Assembly (NCBI RefSeq): GCF_000715075.1
Contig: NC_134089.1
Coordinates: 68,058,697 to 68,122,696, forward strand
Reading direction: 5' to 3'
DNA: 64,000 nucleotides
Origin: Nicotiana tabacum
Lineage: Eukaryota > Streptophyta > Magnoliopsida > Solanales > Solanaceae
This document shows, piece after piece, positions 43,967-57,630 of this stretch (its first letter is position 1; the number at the start of each line of letters is the position of its first letter). The position numbers and the translations under genes were made by a program. The notes beneath the pieces were generated by a model. That model searched no databases, had not been told where the DNA came from, and saw nothing but the letters and a program-made list of their open reading frames with translations.

Positions 43967-46900
43967 TGTCACGACCCCAAAACCAACCCGGTCAAGATGG
44001 CACCTATCATGGAACTAGGCCAGCCGACACAAACCCAAAACCAATCAATATTTTTACTCATAGGATAAGGTCAAATCTATTTAACAATAAACCTTTATAA
44101 AGTGATTAAAACAAAACAACAGTGCGGAAAGAAAACCCGATATCGGGGTGTCACTAGTCATGAGCATCTACTACAACTGTCTGACAACATCAAGAGAAAT
44201 ATGGCCGGAAAAATCACAAGAATACACTAAGGGAAAACAACGAGGGACAAAAGTAGGGTTGCAATCGCTAGACAGCTACCTTACTAACTCCGATGAACCT
44301 GCCACCAAGCTCAGAAATACCAGAACTTGCACACAAGGTGCATGGAGTAATGTAAGTATGCCAACTCAGTAAGTAATAAAAGTAAATAGAGACTGACAAG
44401 TGAGAAACAAATAAGATCTACATCATGATAAACTCAATAGGCACAACATGCTTTTAATCAGAATATGAGTCAAATCATCTCATTTAAAATCTAGTTTTTG
44501 GTAAAAATCATTTGAAGATGCTTTCCAACAGTTCCAATAGGGGTTCGGTGCAGTTTACAGTAAAATTGATGAAGATTATAATCGTTCCCTTTGACAAAAC
44601 ATAGTTCATAAATAGCCCCTTGGGTAACCCTCTCGGTCACTCATATACATCTCAAAACATAAAAATCTTAGTGGAAATAATAAAGCCAAATCGGTAATTA
44701 AATTCCGAACATCTCGTAAAAACTCCAGTTTCAATAAAAGTTGTTTAAAAATATTTGTTCAACATTTTCAACAGAGGCTCAGTATAAAGAGGAGTGAAAA
44801 CAGTAATTTCATAAAAAAAACAAGCCCATCGGGCAAAGCATCACTCATATATATACATCACTCATATATGTATACAGCCTCTCGGGCAAAGCATCACTCA
44901 TATATGTATACAACCTCTCAGTCACTCGAGACTCATCTCTCATCAATCAGCGCTAACACTCGGCACTCACGCTCAATAGGTACCATATAATAACCGTTGC
45001 GGCGTGCAACCCAATCCATAAATATATAGTCCACTGTGCTCACTGGGGGTGTGCAGACTCTGGAGGGGCTCCTACAGCCCAAGTGCTATATCGCTGCGGC
45101 GTGCAGCCCAAGCCAACATATCGCTGCGACGTGCAGCCCGATCCATAAATATATAATCCTCACAACTAGGCCCTCGGCCTCTCTCTCAGTCATGGATCTC
45201 ACAATCAGGCCCTAGGCCTCTCTCAATGTTCTACCTTACAAGCCACTCGGGCTATCGGTAAAACAGGGTGCCCAGCCCAAAATTTCATTTTTATGCATCA
45301 AAGGAATAATAAATACTGAGTTATGAAATCAATAAAAACATAACATGACTGAGTACAAATCTTAAGTTTAAATAGTGAGGAAATAATAAGGAAAAGCCCC
45401 CAAGGGTCCAAACAACTCGGAACGAGGCCCAAATATGGCATTCAGCCCAAAATATAGTAATATTTTCCAAAACACAAGTGTATCAAATAGTTTCCTATCA
45501 AATACGTAACTTAAGTGTCGCTACGGGGCGGAACGAGTCACAATCCCCTATGGTGCACGCCACCACTCTCGTCATCTAGCGTGTGCGTCACCTCAATATA
45601 ATGAAACGAAGTAAAATCCGGGGTTTCATACCCTCAAGACAAGATTTACAATCATTACTTACCTCAAACCGGTCCAAACTCTAACCCGCGATGCCTTCAC
45701 CTCTCGACTCATCCTCCAAATGCTCTGAATCTAACCAAAATCAATATATTATCATCAATATATGCTAAGGGAACAAAGCCCAAGAGAAAATAATCAAATT
45801 AACTCAAAAATCCTAAAATTGGCTTAAACCCCGCCCCCGGGACCACGTCTCGGAATCCGATAAAAATCACAAAACTGGAAAACCCATTCGCTCATGAGTC
45901 TAACCATATCAGATTCACCAAAATCCGACATCAAATGGCCATCCAAATCCCCAAAATCAACTCTCCAAATTTTCTTCCATTTTCCCCAATTTTCACCCCA
46001 AATTCCCAAATTAAATGATAAGAATCAAAACATAATTGTGGGATTTAAGTAAATTCGAGTGAAGAACACTTACCCCAATCACTCCTCTGAAATTACCCTC
46101 CAAAATCGCCTTCTCTCGAGCTCTCTAATGAATTTCGAGATTATGTACCAAAACCCTCATTTTTTGAACTTAAACATTCTGCCCAAACATTTCCTTAATC
46201 GCGATTGCGAAAGCACCCACGTGATCACGAAGAACAAATTTGCTGCCTCAACATTTTTACTCTATGCGACCGCGTTACTCCACATGGAAATGCAAGGTAG
46301 TGGTTCCTCTGACTTACGCGATCGAGATTGATCCTACGTGAGCGCAAAGGGTAACGCCAGCTTTCCTCTGCCACCTTATTTATTCCACGCGAACGCAGCC
46401 TGGCCCACGCTTTCGCGCTGCACAACTTGACTGACATATGCGATCGCGTCCCATTCTCTGCGATCACAAAGAGTTAACCCAGCTGGCCTCCCATTTTCCC
46501 TACGCGATCGCGAAACTCCTCCCGCGATCGCGGTAAAGAACACACCAGCTGCAGAACACCAGCAAACTAGCAAACTCCTTAAGTCCAAAAATGAATCGTT
46601 GAGCATCTGAAACACACCCGAGGTCCTTGGGACCTTAACCAAATATTCCAACACATCCCATAACATCATTCAAAGTAATTTGAACCTTCGAATTACTCAA
46701 AACAACATCAAAACACCAAATCAACCTCAGATTCAAACTTAAGAACATCTAAATTTCCAAATTCCACAAACAACGCCAAAACCTATCAAATCTCGTCTGA
46801 ATGACCTGAAATTTTGCACACACTTCACAAAATGGCACTACGAACTTACTCCAACTTCCGAAATTCCATTCCGACCCCGGTATCAAGATTTCCACTACCG

Positions 46901-47240
46901 ACCGGAAACTCTAAATTTTCAATTTTGCCAATTCCAGCCTAAATCTACCACGGACCACTAAATCACATTCCGGACGTGCTCCCAAGTCCAAAATCACCTA
47001 ACGGAGCTAACCAAATCATAAAAATCCAAATCCGAGATCGAATACTAAAAAGTCAAAACTTGGTCAAATCTTTCAATTTAAATATTCAAATTGAGGTAGT
47101 GTTCTTCCAAATCTATTCCATTATCCTGAAAACCAAAACCGACGATTTACATAAGTCATAATAGATCATATGAGGCTAGTCATGCCCGAGAATTAGCGAG
47201 CAAAGTGCAAATTCTCAAAACGGTCGGTCGGGTCATTACA
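43967..47240 (-). repeat. Element G 3' LTR (left copy)
   Basis: On the plus strand it runs from TGTCACGACCCC to GGGTCATTACA. It contains GCGATCGC-type words (46195-46545) and three to four copies of a TGCGGCGTGCARCCC word (44996-45140). Confidence 0.88.
46195..46545. repeat. Cluster of GCGATCGC-type palindromes in the G 3' LTR
   Basis: The words ATCGCGATTGCGA (46198), CGTGATCACG (46221), ACGCGATCGAG (46316), ATGCGATCGCG (46439), TGCGATCACA (46462), ACGCGATCGCG (46502) and CCGCGATCGCGG (46523) lie within about 350 bp. Related clusters are in the other G LTR (53480-53820) and in H. Confidence 0.75.
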
Positions 47241-50200
47241 TCCTCCCATACTTAAACATATGTTTGTCCTCGAACGTGTCCAGAGTTGTTTCAAAAGCCA
47301 TCAAATCGCCATGTATCCTCACTATGCACATACCCGGGGTGATCCCATATCACCCCATTCCATATAGGTCTGATAGCACAACATAACTGAAATTCCACAA
47401 TCCAACCAAGCCCATAAAGCTTAGAACCAAATTTCCACTTCTGAAACTATCTATAAGATCATAATCTCACATATATACAATGAATAAGTTTGAACCAGTT
47501 GTATCAAACCATATTCGTACCCAAGATGTAATCACATGATATACCACATAACTTAACCACTCATAGCGATAACTTCTAATCACAGCAGCTGCTCAAGCAA
47601 CCCAATACCTGTAATAAACCCTCTTATTAAACAAGGCCACATTCCAACACTTTCGTATACTAGCAATGATGAATGAAACACGCAGAAAGTCATAACTATT
47701 CCTCATATCAAACATTTATGAAGCTCCCTCTCCTTTGTCAAGGACCATAGTAAACTTCTAAGCCAAATCCCGAGATTATCCTTCCAATATGCTGAAACCG
47801 AATCCGATAGTATTCATTCGAGATCCCAATGACCTCATCTCATACAATACGGCTACTCTAGTGACATGACACACCAATACAATCACAAGACACAACACGT
47901 GCACCAATAAGCAACAGTCCATATGTACTCAAATCATGGAAAGTAAATCAAACGAGAGAGTTGTACTGCAAGCTCACAAGTACCACCACAACACGATGCT
48001 GAGAACCCATCACACACTATAGAACCAGCACACACGAATCTAACCCGAAGGATCATACCTCCACATGACTTCGCTGCAATGTGCGATCCTATCCAAATAC
48101 TGGTCCACACAAAACACCTCAAGTCACCATTCCCAAAATCAACAACTACGTGCAATTTGATGTCTAGAACCAAGAGTGAATCACCATCACCATGGAGAGC
48201 AAACGACGCAATGTCATACCAGTCCGAGAGAACGTATCTAATGCACAATCAATCACACAACACCCAAATACATGTTCCACTCAAATTCTGGAATAAAGCC
48301 CAAATGGAACCGCACCATATGTGCATAAAACCAACAAATCATAACTCCTCGCAAAAAGGAAAAGTAACTCATAGATCACTCCAGAACACAAATCAGCTCA
48401 ACAACAATCGAATAGCACCTCTCTCAATAATAACAGTTCAGAGTCAACAAATCCGACCCGGTGTCGAACACACATCCATGTTGGGCCTACCAATGAACCC
48501 CAAATCAACTCTACTCACCCACAACAGATAAATAACCCTCCGAAAGTCCATAGTGACTCAATCACTACACCTACTACCCTCTTACTAACCTTAGCCACAT
48601 TTTTACAATCCACAACCACGAAACTATCTACTCACGAAAACTCTCAGTCTAGAAATCCATAAAGTGCATGAATCACCATGTCTGATCCTAACTCTACTGC
48701 TTGAATATATAATACACCTCTAATGATCAATTATTCCACGAGGGATACTCCTATAATTCTTCTGTGCCACCAAGCAAAATTGAATATCAGCAGTCGATCC
48801 AACAAGAGAGCATCGCAATACTAATAAAGTATCCATAACTCAAACATTTCGCCCTTTTTTGAATGTACCTCATCAAACCACACCAATTAGCAATATCATT
48901 TGCCTAATCATCTGAAACTGCCCGTGCTGCCTAAGAATTTATGACCTTCCTTTCCAAACTGAACCGTGACCTTATGCATGCAAATTTCAACTCCATACAA
49001 CATATACCGCATAAGCCATATCATCCTATGATAAATATGAGAACTTAATAATCCACTCCGAGCTACAAGCAACTACGTACTGAACCAGCCAAGAACTTTC
49101 CATTCGATCCCATCTAGAATAAAATCACTATACATCACATGCTCCTCACGAAAGTAGAAAATATACATCTCTGACCATGGTAGGAATCATCAAAAACTCT
49201 ATGAATCCTTTTTGCACAAAACTGAACCATCAGGTACTGAATCCTTCTAACTCAACCAAGTTATGCAAGCCATCAATACTTAATAGCATTTCCACAATAT
49301 ACCTGTAGAAACTCACTACCTCATAAGCACCCAAAGAACTAATCATACCCATTACCATGCCGATCCAACCTACTGCCAAGTTGTCCTATCTATTCGAGTT
49401 CTTTTTGAATTGTATTCATATTGATACTTCTCCTCACCATAATACCTCAATCCTCAACCCAGACTCACCACACAAGATCCAAGCATAAAACCACACCGTC
49501 TAAGTCTCATAAGCGCTGAAAACTCTCTCAAATATCCCCAAAAGCACCACCTTCAAAATACTTACCTTGAAGAGACTTCCTGCGAATCTAAAGCCATTAC
49601 CTTTACTTTCTTGATACTGATATGTAGAATCCATAATGATATAGAAATGCCACAAGTCTTGACACCCTCCAATGTAAACCATAGTTTCTAGCCAAATACA
49701 CATCCTGAAAATCCCCCAATTGTTACATATACATCTTAAATCCAATAGAACCATTGTCGGGAGACATCCACTTTGCTCAAACCTCAATTAGATTGATCGA
49801 ACGGACCAAACCACCTATGCTTCATTAGCACTCCAACACCCCAGGAAGTAACCCCACCTTAATGCAACCAAATAAATTCCTGCCCCATGCACATTACATC
49901 CTTCACCAATAACAACTCAAGTCATTCCATGATTCTTGTACACCCATAAAGTATAACACAGCCCCTATCAAAAATTTGCTTTACTCGAGTCATCCTTGAT
50001 CTCAACCCCTATAAGCCACAACAGATTCACTAGTATACCTACAATTAAAACTGATACGACACTTAACCGCACATTCATCTGATCAATAGCAGACTCCCCC
50101 ACTTGGCTCAAAGCTATAGATCAAAACACACAATAACTCATAATGCCTATACTCTATTACTTCCATAATACCATAGTGAGATTAAACTCAATCCCTCATA

Positions 50201-51103
50201 AGCAAGTGCAATAGAAACCATCTAGTACTTCAAATCATCTAAAAATCTCGCATTCCCCCTCGTAACAGTCAAGCCCACTCTCTTAAGCGACCCAAATTCA
50301 AATTGTAACACATATATTTCATTGGTAAAAGAGGTCTTCCAACAAATGACACAGGATCACACAACTTCAGAATGTTTCGTAGGAGATTACCTACTTGTTT
50401 CTCCTCAAACTAACACCTCTCTATGCCCCTCCACCGTAATAAATATCACGCAATCACTTAATCTTCCTGAGTCTGAACTAATACCACAATGAGAAATCTA
50501 GTTCACTTCCCAACTAGACAACATGAAAAGATCCTTCAACACACCCACAACTCGGGGCTATACATCAAATCACGACAGAAATCAAGCACTAGATAGTTCT
50601 TTCTACCATCAAGCAGACCCTTCTCGTCACATTCAAATCATATGAACACATCACACAGTCACGTCATACTCAACACGTAGCTATCCAATCAACACTCCCC
50701 CTAGTAGGGACACTAACAAACATATAAATGCAAAAACATGTTCTCACACAATCAACAGCTTAGGGCTCAAGCTACAGGCAAAGCCTGACCTCAAGTCCTC
50801 CAGACTGCCCCAATATCAACACACAAAAATCACGTCTCGCCCCTCGATCAGGGAATCACAAGCCATCGATGCACGGCTGATACTGAGCACTCATTCGCGC
50901 ATACGAACGCGTGGAAGGAATTCAAAGAGATACATTTCAAGCTGAATCAATGTCGCGCGATAAGAATTCAAGAATGTGGGATTTCCTAAAGGTTCTACAG
51001 CCTCTCGAAGATAAGTACAGATGTCTCCGTACCGATCCGCGAGATTCTACTAAACTTGCTCATGACTCGTGAGACCTATGTAACCTAGGCTCTGATACCA
51101 ACT
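47241..51103 (-). other. Element G internal region, no coding capacity seen
   Basis: TCCTCCC at 47241-47247 is the polypurine tract (minus strand GGGAGGA), preceded on the minus strand by ATGTTTAAGTAT as in D. Most of the region is AC-rich on the plus strand with only short open frames; the longest, 48079-48531 (+), shows no motif. At 51000-51045 the minus strand carries a leader stretch similar to D 10800-10840 (GTCTGTACTTATC..CGAGAGG). Confidence 0.7.
51088..51100 (-). other. Primer binding site of G (initiator tRNA-Met)
   Basis: The minus strand reads TGGTATCAGAGCC, a 13-base match to the complement of the initiator tRNA-Met 3' end, three bases from the LTR. Confidence 0.9.
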
Positions 51104-52352
51104 TATCACAACCCCAAAACCAACCCCGTCATGATAGCGCCTATTTTGGAACTAGTCAAGCCGACACAAACCCCAAAACCAATCAATATTTTTACTCATA
51201 GGATAAGGTCAAATCTATTTAACAATAAACCTTTATAAAGTGATTAAAACAAAACAACAGTGCAGAAAGAAAGCCCGACATCGGGGTGTCACTAGTCATG
51301 AGCATCTACTACAACTGTCTGACAACATCAAGACCAATATGGCCAGAAAAATCACAAGAATACACTAAGGGAGAACAAGGAGGGACAGAAGTAGGGTTGC
51401 GATTGCTAGACAGCTACCTTACTAACTCTGATGAACCTGCTACCGAGCTTAGAAATACTTGAACCTACACATAAGGTGTAAGGATTAATGTGAGTACGCC
51501 AACTCAGTAAGTAATAAAAGTAAATAGAGACTGAGCAGTAGGAAACAAATAAGATCCACATCATGGTAAATTTAGTAAGCACACATGTTTTTAATCAGAA
51601 TATGAGTCAAATCATCTCATTTAAAATCTAGTTTTTGGTAAAAATCATTTGAAGATGCTTTCCAACAGTTCCAATCGGGGTTCAATGCAGTTTATAGTAA
51701 AAGTGATGAAGATCATAATCGGCCCCTTGGGCAAAACATAGTTCGTATAGAGTCCCTTGGGCAAAACAAAGTTCGTAAACAGCCCCTCGGGCAACCCTCC
51801 CGGTCACTCATATACATCTTAAAATATAAAAATCTCAGTAGAAATAACAAAGCCAAATCAGTAATTAAATTTCGAACATCTCGTAAAAACTTCAGTTTCA
51901 ATGAAAGTTGTTTAAAAACATTTGTTCAACGTTTTTCAATAGAAACTTGGTATAAAAAGGAGTGAAAATAGTAATTTCATAAATAAAAAAACAAGCCCCT
52001 CGGACAAAGCATCACTCTCATATATATATATACAGCCCCTCGGGTAAGCCTCTCAGTCACTCGAGACTCAACTCTTATCAATCAACGCTCACACTCAGCA
52101 CTCACACTCAATAGGTACCTCATAATAACTATTGTGGCGTGCAACCGGATCCACATATATATATAGTTGACTGCGCTCACTGGGGTGTGCAGACTCTGGA
52201 GGGGCTCCTTCAGCCCAAGCCCTATATTGCTATGGCGTGCAGCCCGATCCAATATTGTTGTGGCATGCAACCCGATCCAATATAAGTATCGCTCATGTGC
52301 ACACAGATACACACACACACATACATACATACATACATACATACATACAAAC

Positions 52353-52411
<59 letters not shown>

Positions 52412-54522
52412 ACGTGCAGCCCGATCCATAAATATATAATCCTCACAACCAGGCCCTCGGCCTCTCTCTCAGTCATCGACCTCACAATTAGGCCCTCGGC
52501 GTCTCTCAGTCATCAACCTCATAAGCAACTCGGGCTATCGGTAAAACAGGGTGCACAGTCCAAAATATCATTTTTATGCATCAAAGGAATAATAAATACT
52601 GAGTTATGAAATCAATAAAAACATAACATGACTGAGTACAGATCTTAATTCAAACAATGAGGAAATAATAAGGAAAAGCCCCTAAGGGTCCAAGCAACTC
52701 GGCACGAGGCCAAAATATGGAATTCAGCCCAAAACATAGTAATATTTTCCAAAACACAAGTCTATCAAATAGTTTCAAGTCAAATACGTAACTTAAGAGT
52801 CACTACGGGGCAGACAGAGTCACAATCCCTAATGGTGCATGCCCCCACGCTCGTCATCTGGCATGTGCGCCACCTCATTATAGTGAAACAAAGTGAAATA
52901 CGGGTTTCATACCCTCGAGACAAGATTTACAATCATTACTTACCTCAAACCAGTCTAAACTCTAACCTGTGATGCCTTTGCCTCTCGATTCGGCATCCAA
53001 ATGCTCCGCATCTAACCAAAATCAGTATATTATCATCAATACATGCTAAGGGAACAAAGCCCATGCAAAAATAATCAAATTAACTCAAAAATCCCTAAAT
53101 TTGCTCAAACCCGGCCTCCGGGCCCACGTCTCGAAATCTAATAAAAATCACAAAACTGGAAAACCCATTCGCTCACGAGTCTACCCATATCAAATTCAAC
53201 AAAATCTTACATCAAATGGCCATCCAAATCCCCAAAATCAACTCTCCAAATTTTCTTCCATTCTCCCCAATATTCACCCCAAATTCCCAAATTAAATGAT
53301 AAGAATCAAGACATAATCATGGGATTTAACAAAATTCGAGTAAAGAACACTTACCCCAATCACTCCCTTGAAATTCCCCTCCAAAATTGCCTTCTCCCGA
53401 GATCTCTCATGAATTTCGAGATTATGGACCAAAACCCTCGTTTTTTGAACTTAAACATTCTGCCCAGACATTTCCTTAATCGCGATCGTTGAAGCACCCT
53501 CGCGATCACGAAGAAGAACTTTGTTGCCTCAACATTTATACCCTACGTGACCGCGTTATTCCACATGCGAACCCGATGTAGTGGTTCCACTGACTTACGT
53601 GATCGCGATTGACCCCACGCGAACACGAAGGGTAATGACAGCTTTCCTCTGCCGCCTAATTTCTTCTACACGAACACGGCCTGGGCCACACGTTCACGTT
53701 GCACAACCTGACTGACCTACGTGATCGCATCCCATTCTCTGTGATCACGAAGAGTTAACCCAGCTGGACTCCCATTTGCCCAACATGATCTTGAACCTCC
53801 TCCCGCGATCGCGATGAAGAACACACCAGCTACAGAACACCAGCAAACCAGCAAACTCCTTAAGTCCAAAAATGACCCGTTGAGCATCCGCAACACACTC
53901 GAGGCCCTCGGGACCTCAACCAAACATGCTAACACATTCCATAACATCATTCAAACTTAGTCAAACCTTCAAATCACTAAAAGCAACATCAAAACACCAA
54001 ATTAGCCTCAGATTCAAGCTTAAGAACATCTAAATTTCTAAATTCCACAAACAATGCTGAAACCTATCAAACCTCGTCTGAATGACCTAAAATTTTGCAC
54101 ACACTTCACAAATGGAACTACAAACTTACTCTAACTTGCTGAATTCTATTCCGACCTTGGTATAAAGATTTCCACTACCGACCGGAAACTGCAAATTTCC
54201 AATTTCTTCAATTCAAGCCTAAATCTACCACGGACCTCCAAATAACATTCCAGACGCGCTCCTAAATTAAAAATCACCTAACAGAGCTAACCAAATAATA
54301 AAAATCCAATTCCGAGATCGAATACTAAAAAGTCAAAACTTGGTCAAACATTTCAAATTTAAAGCTTGAAACTGAGAATTGTTCTTCCAAATCTATTCCG
54401 ATTATCCTAAAAAACCAAAACCGACAATTTACATAGGTCATAATACATCATACGGGACTAGTCGTGCCCGAGAAATAGCGAGCGAAGTACAAATGCTCAA
54501 AATGACCGGTCGAATTGTTACA
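51104..54522 (-). repeat. Element G 5' LTR (right copy)
   Basis: It matches 43967-47240 along its length. Its TG tip is decayed to TA at 51104 and it ends GAATTGTTACA at 54522. It is longer than the left LTR, largely through the microsatellite at 52310-52408 and extra copies of the GTGCAACCCGATCC word. Confidence 0.88.
52310..52408. repeat. Compound microsatellite (AC)n(ATAC)n(AT)n in the G 5' LTR
   Basis: AC repeats at 52310-52320, ATAC repeats to about 52364 with one interruption, then about 45 bases of AT. It is absent at the matching place of the 3' LTR (near 45118). Short ORFs across it (runs of Tyr-Ile or Thr-His) are spurious. Confidence 0.97.
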
Positions 54523-55838
54523 GTTTTGATGTTGTAATTCGTGTTCCGAGACTTTGGATAAGTTTACATACGCTTTATAAACTTTTTAGAATGATTGGAT
54601 GGGGTTCCTTGGACCTTGGGTGAATTTTGGGGTAGTTTCGGTTTAGGCCCTTTTGAACTACTCATAACTGATGCCAGGGGTGTGAATTGTGATCACTGAG
54701 GGCTGGGTCGTGATCACAAAGAGAAAAAAGCATTTTAGGCCCTGTGAAGTGCGATCACAGAAGGTAGGTTCGCGATCGCAAAGAAGGAATTTTTGTTGTC
54801 AGTGGTCTGACTTTAGGAGCTTATATCTTGTAATTTATAAGGAATTCGGAGATGACCCCAAAACAAAAGTTGTTGGTATTTGAATCTAGTCTTCAGAAAC
54901 TTAAATCGTTTGTCATTTATAAGTTTGTACAAACCATTTTTGCCATTACACCGAAAGGTGTCTATGAATAGAAAGATACAATTTGTACATCGCGATCGCT
55001 GGCTTCTTGGCCGCAATCCTGATAAAAAAATGACGTTGGAACATATTTTAACTGCGATCATATGGCTAATGACTGCAATCACAAAGAAGGAAGCCTATCA
55101 GGCATATTAAACATCTAATTTCAGGATTTTGAGTTCATTAATTAACTTTTAAGTTCTTGGAGCACTTGTGGGGGTAGTTTTTGAAGATCATTTTCGCCAT
55201 ATACCATAAGGTAAGTTATTCCTACTTGTTTCAAGTTAAATACATGGATTATATATTAATTTCAATATGGAATTTGATAGACTTTATGGAATTTGGAAGA
55301 AACCTGGAAATGGTATTTTTTATTTTGACCATTAAATTGGACATGAAGTTGGGAATAAATTATATATTTGAGTTCGTAGTGCTATGGATAATAAATTATA
55401 TATTGATCCTCGTTAGCAGCACCCCTTTACTCAATAGATTTGGTGAGCCCTACTTTGTTCTGGGCCTTATGTCACTTGGTATTGCACATTGGGTTTGAGG
55501 TATACCGCCACATCTATACTATTCTTCTGTCACACATAGAGGCTCTGTGGACATGTTGTGGGTGATATTCAATTTTGGGTAATGAACTAGAAATATTGGT
55601 ATATGTCAAACATATTTCCCCTCGTAAATATGAACTTATAATATTTTAGAAATTGTAAATGAAGCTTCTATAAGTAATGGATAAAGGTTGTGGTACACTT
55701 TTCTCTACTCATGTCTATTTCTTGTTACTGATCTTAAATTGTTCATGGGTAAGATTGGGTAGAAGGCGTCAAGAAGGCTTGCTTTACTTGGATATATTTG
55801 TTGAGCGCTAGTCGCCCTCCCTAAGGTCGGGGCGGACA

Positions 55839-57630
55839 GATCGCCAAACCCAAGAATATTGCACAACACCAGTAAAGCATCACCACCTCCGAAGAACTAA
55901 GGGAACCAATCATTTTCATTACCGTGCTGATTCAATTTAACAACTCTTTTTTCCAGTACACCACAATCCTTAACCCAAGGCTTACCCCAAGAGATCTTAC
56001 CATGAAACCATGTAGTCTCAAGACCAATAAGCCATTATATTCCCTCCTAAGCACCCAAGAGTACCACAACCGAGATGCCCACTCTGAAGAGACCTTCTGT
56101 GAATCTAAAGTTGTTTCCTTCTAACCTCTCTAATACAAAAATGTAGAACCTCTAATGATACAGAAATACCACAAGTCTCGACACCATCCAATGCAAATCC
56201 AGATCATAGCCATATACAAGCCCGGAGAAATCCTCAATTAAAACATATGAATCATGAACTCATTAGAATCTTCTCAAGAGTCATCCACTCTACTCTAATT
56301 TCAAATGTACCACCAAGACGAGCCAAACGACTTGTGCCCCATTAGCAAACCAACACCAAAAGAAGTACTCACCTCGATGCAACCGAGTGACTCCCTTTTC
56401 TTAGCACATTACACCCATCACGAATAACAAAGCTAAACCATTTCATGATTTCCATATATTCATAAAGTTTAATACATCACGCATCCAGAAATTTCCTTTC
56501 TCAAGTCATCCTCAAAACCAACATCTTCAAGTCATAACTGATCCACAACCATGCCTCAAGCCGAAACTAATTTAGCACATAACCATGCAATCCGATCGAT
56601 AGAAAACTCCCCCACTTGGCTTAAAGACATAAAACACAACATTCAATAACACACAATACCCTTACATAATTATTGCCATAATTCCGTACTGAAATTCAAC
56701 TAAATCCTTCATAAACTCATGTAACACAAATCATAAAATACCTCAAATCATCCGCTAAGCTCACATTTATCCTTGTGACAGTCAAACCAACTTCCTCAAG
56801 TGATCCAAACTCAACTGGAAACACATATAACCCACTGGTAGAAAGAAACTCCCCACAAAACATCATAAGAATCATACATCCGTACACTACCCTGCAGGCG
56901 ATAACCCACATGCTTAGCCTCAAACTGGAATCACTTTACACCCTACCATGGTCACAACCACAATGCAATCGCTAAATCTTCCCGAGTCTAAACTCGTTAG
57001 CAAGACATAATAATCCACTCCACTCCACAAATTAACAACATGAAAGATCCCAATCACTCTCATATCTCAAGACTTTATAACATATCAAAAAAGGAATCAA
57101 TCATCCATCATCCTTTCACAACCAAGAAAATTCTTCTTGTCACATCCAATCCATATGAGCACATCCCGCAGTCACATCATACTCATCATATAGACATCAA
57201 ACCACTCACTGGGACACCAGTCCCACTTCTAAGGACACTACAAGACATATAAGTCTAAGAACATATACCCACACAAATGAAATTACAGAGACCAAGCTGC
57301 AGCCTAAACCCGGCCTCAAGTCCTCCAAACTGGCCTATTACCATAACACAAAAAATACATCTCACACCGCATCCATACAATCACAAGTTGTCGATGCACG
57401 ACTAATATCGAATGGTCACATACATATGAGTGAGTGGAATGAATTCAAAGAGATAAACTTCGAGCTAAATCAATGTCGCACGATAAGGAAAACAAATATA
57501 GGAAATTTTCCAACATGCATTGTATCCTCTAAAAGATAGGTATGGACTTTATCATACCGATCTAGAAGACTCTAGTAATTAGTTTCTCATGACTCGTAGA
57601 ACCTATGAACCTAGAGCTCTGATGCGCACT
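55839..57630 (-). other. Internal region of an E/F-type element, right of H
   Basis: It aligns with G at about 49310-51103 in order ('AAGAACTAAGGGAACCAATCAT', '...CCCCCACTTGGCTTAAAG' against 'CCCCCACTTGGCTCAAAG', 'TCACAAGTTGTCGATGCACG'), ending at a primer site beside the F LTR. No coding motif is visible. It may be the other end of E's internal region, or of F joined to E by recombination. Confidence 0.6.
57615..57628 (-). other. Decayed primer binding site of F
   Basis: The minus strand TGCGCATCAGAGCTC is at the place of TGGTATCAGAGCC and keeps only the ATCAGAGC core. It adjoins the F LTR start at 57631. Confidence 0.55.

Larger units (their letters stand above)
43967..54522 (-). mobile_element. 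Coding-less Tekay-related LTR element G, nested in H
   Basis: Two long LTRs (43967-47240 and 51104-54522) face the minus strand. The initiator tRNA-Met primer site lies beside the right one and the polypurine zone beside the left one. Flanks are GTTTC (43962-43966) and GTTTT (54523-54527), a target duplication with one transition. The 3.9-kb internal region has no gag, protease, RT or integrase that I can recognise. It is a LARD-like derivative. Confidence 0.85.
43413..55838 (+). repeat. Solo LTR H (interrupted by G)
   Basis: The left part 43413-43966 starts with (AG)TAATGACCCGATCAGTC and TTTTGAG, the plus-strand form of the Tekay-related LTR tip. The right part 54528-55838 continues the LTR and ends near GGGGCGGACA. 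No primer site or internal sequence follows on either side; E internal-like sequence resumes at about 55839. It therefore looks like a solo LTR of about 1.9 kb. GC-rich words around 54688-54785 and 54990-55085 (GTGATCAC, GCGATCGC) resemble those of G. The short ORFs in it are probably not genes. The left boundary is decayed and no target duplication is clear. Confidence 0.6.

Noticed and set aside
48079..48531. A 150-codon plus-strand ORF in the G internal region
   Set aside because: The composition follows the AC-rich DNA, it is antisense to the element, and the frame is not kept in the matching E sequence.
52082..52609. Overlapping open frames of 60-115 codons on both strands around 52300-52400
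   Set aside because: They are translations of the (ATAC)n/(AT)n microsatellite (Tyr-Ile and Thr-His runs) and have no coding signal.
54689..55498. A cluster of plus-strand ORFs after G (for example 55181-55498, hydrophobic)
   Set aside because: This is the second half of the H solo LTR; hydrophobic content reflects AT-rich DNA. I could not link it to a gene.
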